DNA of 64,000 nt from Herbiconiux sp. L3-i23 (GTDB taxonomy: Bacteria; Actinomycetota; Actinomycetes; Actinomycetales; Microbacteriaceae), in assembly GCF_023734115.1 (NCBI RefSeq), contig NZ_AP025737.1:1922001-1986000 (forward strand), written 5' to 3'. Shown one piece after another: positions 62,696-64,000 of this stretch (positions are counted from its first letter, which is position 1; every line of letters begins with the position of its first letter). The position numbers and the translations under genes were made by a program. A model generated the notes under the pieces. The model made no database searches. It was not told the DNA's origin and worked only from the letters and a program-made list of their open reading frames with translations.

Positions 62696-63861
62696 GGGCC
62701 CTCGTCTGGAACGGGATCAACAAGCTCACGGTGGAGAGCGTCGACGACCCGAAGATCCTCAACTCGCACGACGCCATCGTGAAGGTCACCCGCACCGCGG
62801 CGTGCGGCTCGGACCTGCACCTGCTCGCGGGGTACGTCCCCACCATGCGCGCCGGGGATGTGATCGGGCACGAGTTCATCGGCGAGATCGTCGAGGTCGG
62901 CAGCGGCGTGACGAAGCGGAAGGTCGGCGACCGCGTCGCGGTGAGCTCGTTCATCTCGTGCGGCAAATGCTTCTACTGCCGCACCGAGCAGTACTCGCTG
63001 TGCGACAACACCGACCCCAACCCCGACATCCCCGAAGCGCTGTGGGGCGCGGCGCCGGGCGGATGCTTCGGCTACTCGCACGCTCTCGGCGGCTGGGCCG
63101 GATCGCACGCCGAGTACATCCGTGTGCCGCACATCGATGTCGGGTCTTTCGTCATTCCCGACGGCGTGAGCGACGACCGCGCCGTGTTCGCCTCCGACGC
63201 AGCGCCGACCGGGTGGATGGGCGCCGACCTCGCCGGCGTGAAGCCGGGCGACGTGGTCGTGGTGTGGGGTGCCGGTGCCGTCGGGCAGATGGCGGCGCGC
63301 GCGTCGATGCTGCTCGGCGCCGAACGGGTGATCGTCATCGACCGGTTCGACTACCGCCTTCGTCAGGTGCGCGACGTGATCGGCGCCGAGACGCTCGACT
63401 ACACGAAGACCAGCGTGCTCGCCGAACTGAAGGAGCTGACCGGCGGCCGCGGACCCGACGTCTGCATCGAGGCGGTCGGCATGGAGGCGCACAGCGCCCG
63501 GCCGGACTTCGCCTACGACATGGTGAAGCAGCAGTTGCGGATGCAGACCGACCGTCCGACGGCGGTGCGCGAGGCGATCATGGCGTGCCGCAAGGGCGGC
63601 AGCGTGTTCGTGCTCGGCGTCTTCGGTGGCCTGGTCGACAAGTTCCCGCTCGGCGCGGTGATGAACAAGGGGCTCACTCTGCGCGGCGCGCAGGTGCACG
63701 GCCCGCGCTACATCCCGATGCTGCTCGAGCGGATGCAGCGCGGCGAGCTCGTCACCGAGCACTTCGCGACCCACGTGATGCCGCTCGAGGAGGCGCCGCG
63801 GGGCTACGAGCTGTTCAAGCACAAGCAGGACGACTGCGTACGGCCCGTGTTCGTGCCCTGA
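62692..63861 (+). CDS. Zinc-dependent alcohol dehydrogenase (MDR family)
   Basis: A 389-residue medium-chain dehydrogenase of the formaldehyde-dehydrogenase-like branch. Catalytic zinc ligands are in AACGSDLHLLAG and VIGHEFIGEIVEVG; the structural zinc loop is SFISCGKCFYCRTEQYSLCDN. The NAD(P) site is VVVWGAGAVGQMAARASMLLGAERVIVID. Substrate-class markers (DPNPDIPEALWGAAPGG) fit the threonine-dehydrogenase/formaldehyde-type group without fixing the substrate. GTG 62692 overlaps the preceding gene. Confidence 0.92.
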   Translation: MRALVWNGINKLTVESVDDPKILNSHDAIVKVTRTAACGSDLHLLAGYVPTMRAGDVIGHEFIGEIVEVGSGVTKRKVGDRVAVSSFISCGKCFYCRTEQYSLCDNTDPNPDIPEALWGAAPGGCFGYSHALGGWAGSHAEYIRVPHIDVGSFVIPDGVSDDRAVFASDAAPTGWMGADLAGVKPGDVVVVWGAGAVGQMAARASMLLGAERVIVIDRFDYRLRQVRDVIGAETLDYTKTSVLAELKELTGGRGPDVCIEAVGMEAHSARPDFAYDMVKQQLRMQTDRPTAVREAIMACRKGGSVFVLGVFGGLVDKFPLGAVMNKGLTLRGAQVHGPRYIPMLLERMQRGELVTEHFATHVMPLEEAPRGYELFKHKQDDCVRPVFVP

Positions 63862-63911
63862 GCCGTCGACACCTGGTCGACGTCCGACCCTGTGCACGCC
63901 AGGATGTGGAC

Positions 63912-64000
63912 ATGGACTTCGAAGGCATGCCCGAAGAGAAGCGCCGGGCGCTACTCGAATCGCTCGCCGCGGCGCACTCGGGGGCGTCGGCGCGCGCCGC
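63912..64000 (+). CDS. Start of an unknown gene (runs off the window)
   Basis: ATG 63912 opens a frame to the window edge coding for a hydrophilic helical start (MDFEGMPEEKRRALLESLAA). GC-rich third positions support coding. Only 29 codons are visible, so nothing more can be said. A second in-frame Met at 63927 is an alternative start. Confidence 0.4.
   Translation, partial: MDFEGMPEEKRRALLESLAAAHSGASARA

Overview
The window is high-GC DNA from an actinobacterium, most likely family Microbacteriaceae. The evidence is gene order and protein style: a long minus-strand housekeeping series leuS, comEA, comEC, holA, lepA, hemW, hrcA, dnaJ, rsmE, HIT, phoH, ybeY, corC-like, era, leuA, recO, uppS, glyS, dusB, dgt, dnaG, with many 4-bp start/stop overlaps (ATGA, GTGA) and frequent GTG starts. 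The genus cannot be fixed from the sequence alone. No tRNA, rRNA, CRISPR array, transposase or phage gene was seen.

Layout. 1-5400: dnaG (cut by the window edge), an MpaB-type oxygenase, dgt and dusB on the minus strand, then a small lipoprotein and a YbaK-type deacylase. 5400-13200: a FrnE/DsbA oxidoreductase with a small coupled gene, then a haem-uptake locus. This is a large three-domain HtaA surface protein divergent from an hmuT-hmuU-hmuV-surface protein operon, with two DtxR/IdeR-like iron boxes in between. 13200-18000: glyS, a class V aminotransferase, a P-loop kinase, uppS and recO. 18000-24800: an accessory insertion between recO and leuA. It holds decayed TetR, SDR and winged-helix genes, a SnoaL-like gene, a four-gene SipW/TasA-type export operon with a lectin-bearing subunit, and a TRIC/YadS channel. 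24800-33850: leuA with a leucine-rich leader peptide, then an MprF-like protein, a membrane esterase, a NarL-type two-component system and a membrane protein. 33900-42500: the era to hrcA stress/RNA/GTPase series with a CIRCE operator, then two DUF4870 genes. 42500-55800: hemW, a HAD phosphatase, DUF1990, a HEPN-domain singleton, lepA, an aminotransferase, a hydrolase, rpsT, a rhodanese, holA, comEC and comEA. 56000-64000: a cell-envelope cluster (membrane protein, DUF4397 protein, class F sortase), leuS, and a zinc alcohol dehydrogenase with its small partner.

How the parts work together. The haem genes form one iron-responsive import route from surface capture (HtaA) to lipoprotein (HmuT) to permease/ATPase (HmuUV). 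The SipW operon looks self-contained: major subunit, lectin-tipped subunit, membrane anchor, dedicated signal peptidase. hrcA-dnaJ is a heat-shock unit under CIRCE control.

The most unusual features are these. (1) At least five unrelated families of long inverted-repeat elements occupy intergenic gaps. One 221-bp nested palindrome fills the space between two convergent stop codons exactly. (2) The lectin-bearing TasA-like operon. (3) An atypical-composition HEPN gene wedged between lepA and DUF1990. (4) A leucine attenuator ahead of leuA. (5) A class F sortase that appears to lack the usual arginine.
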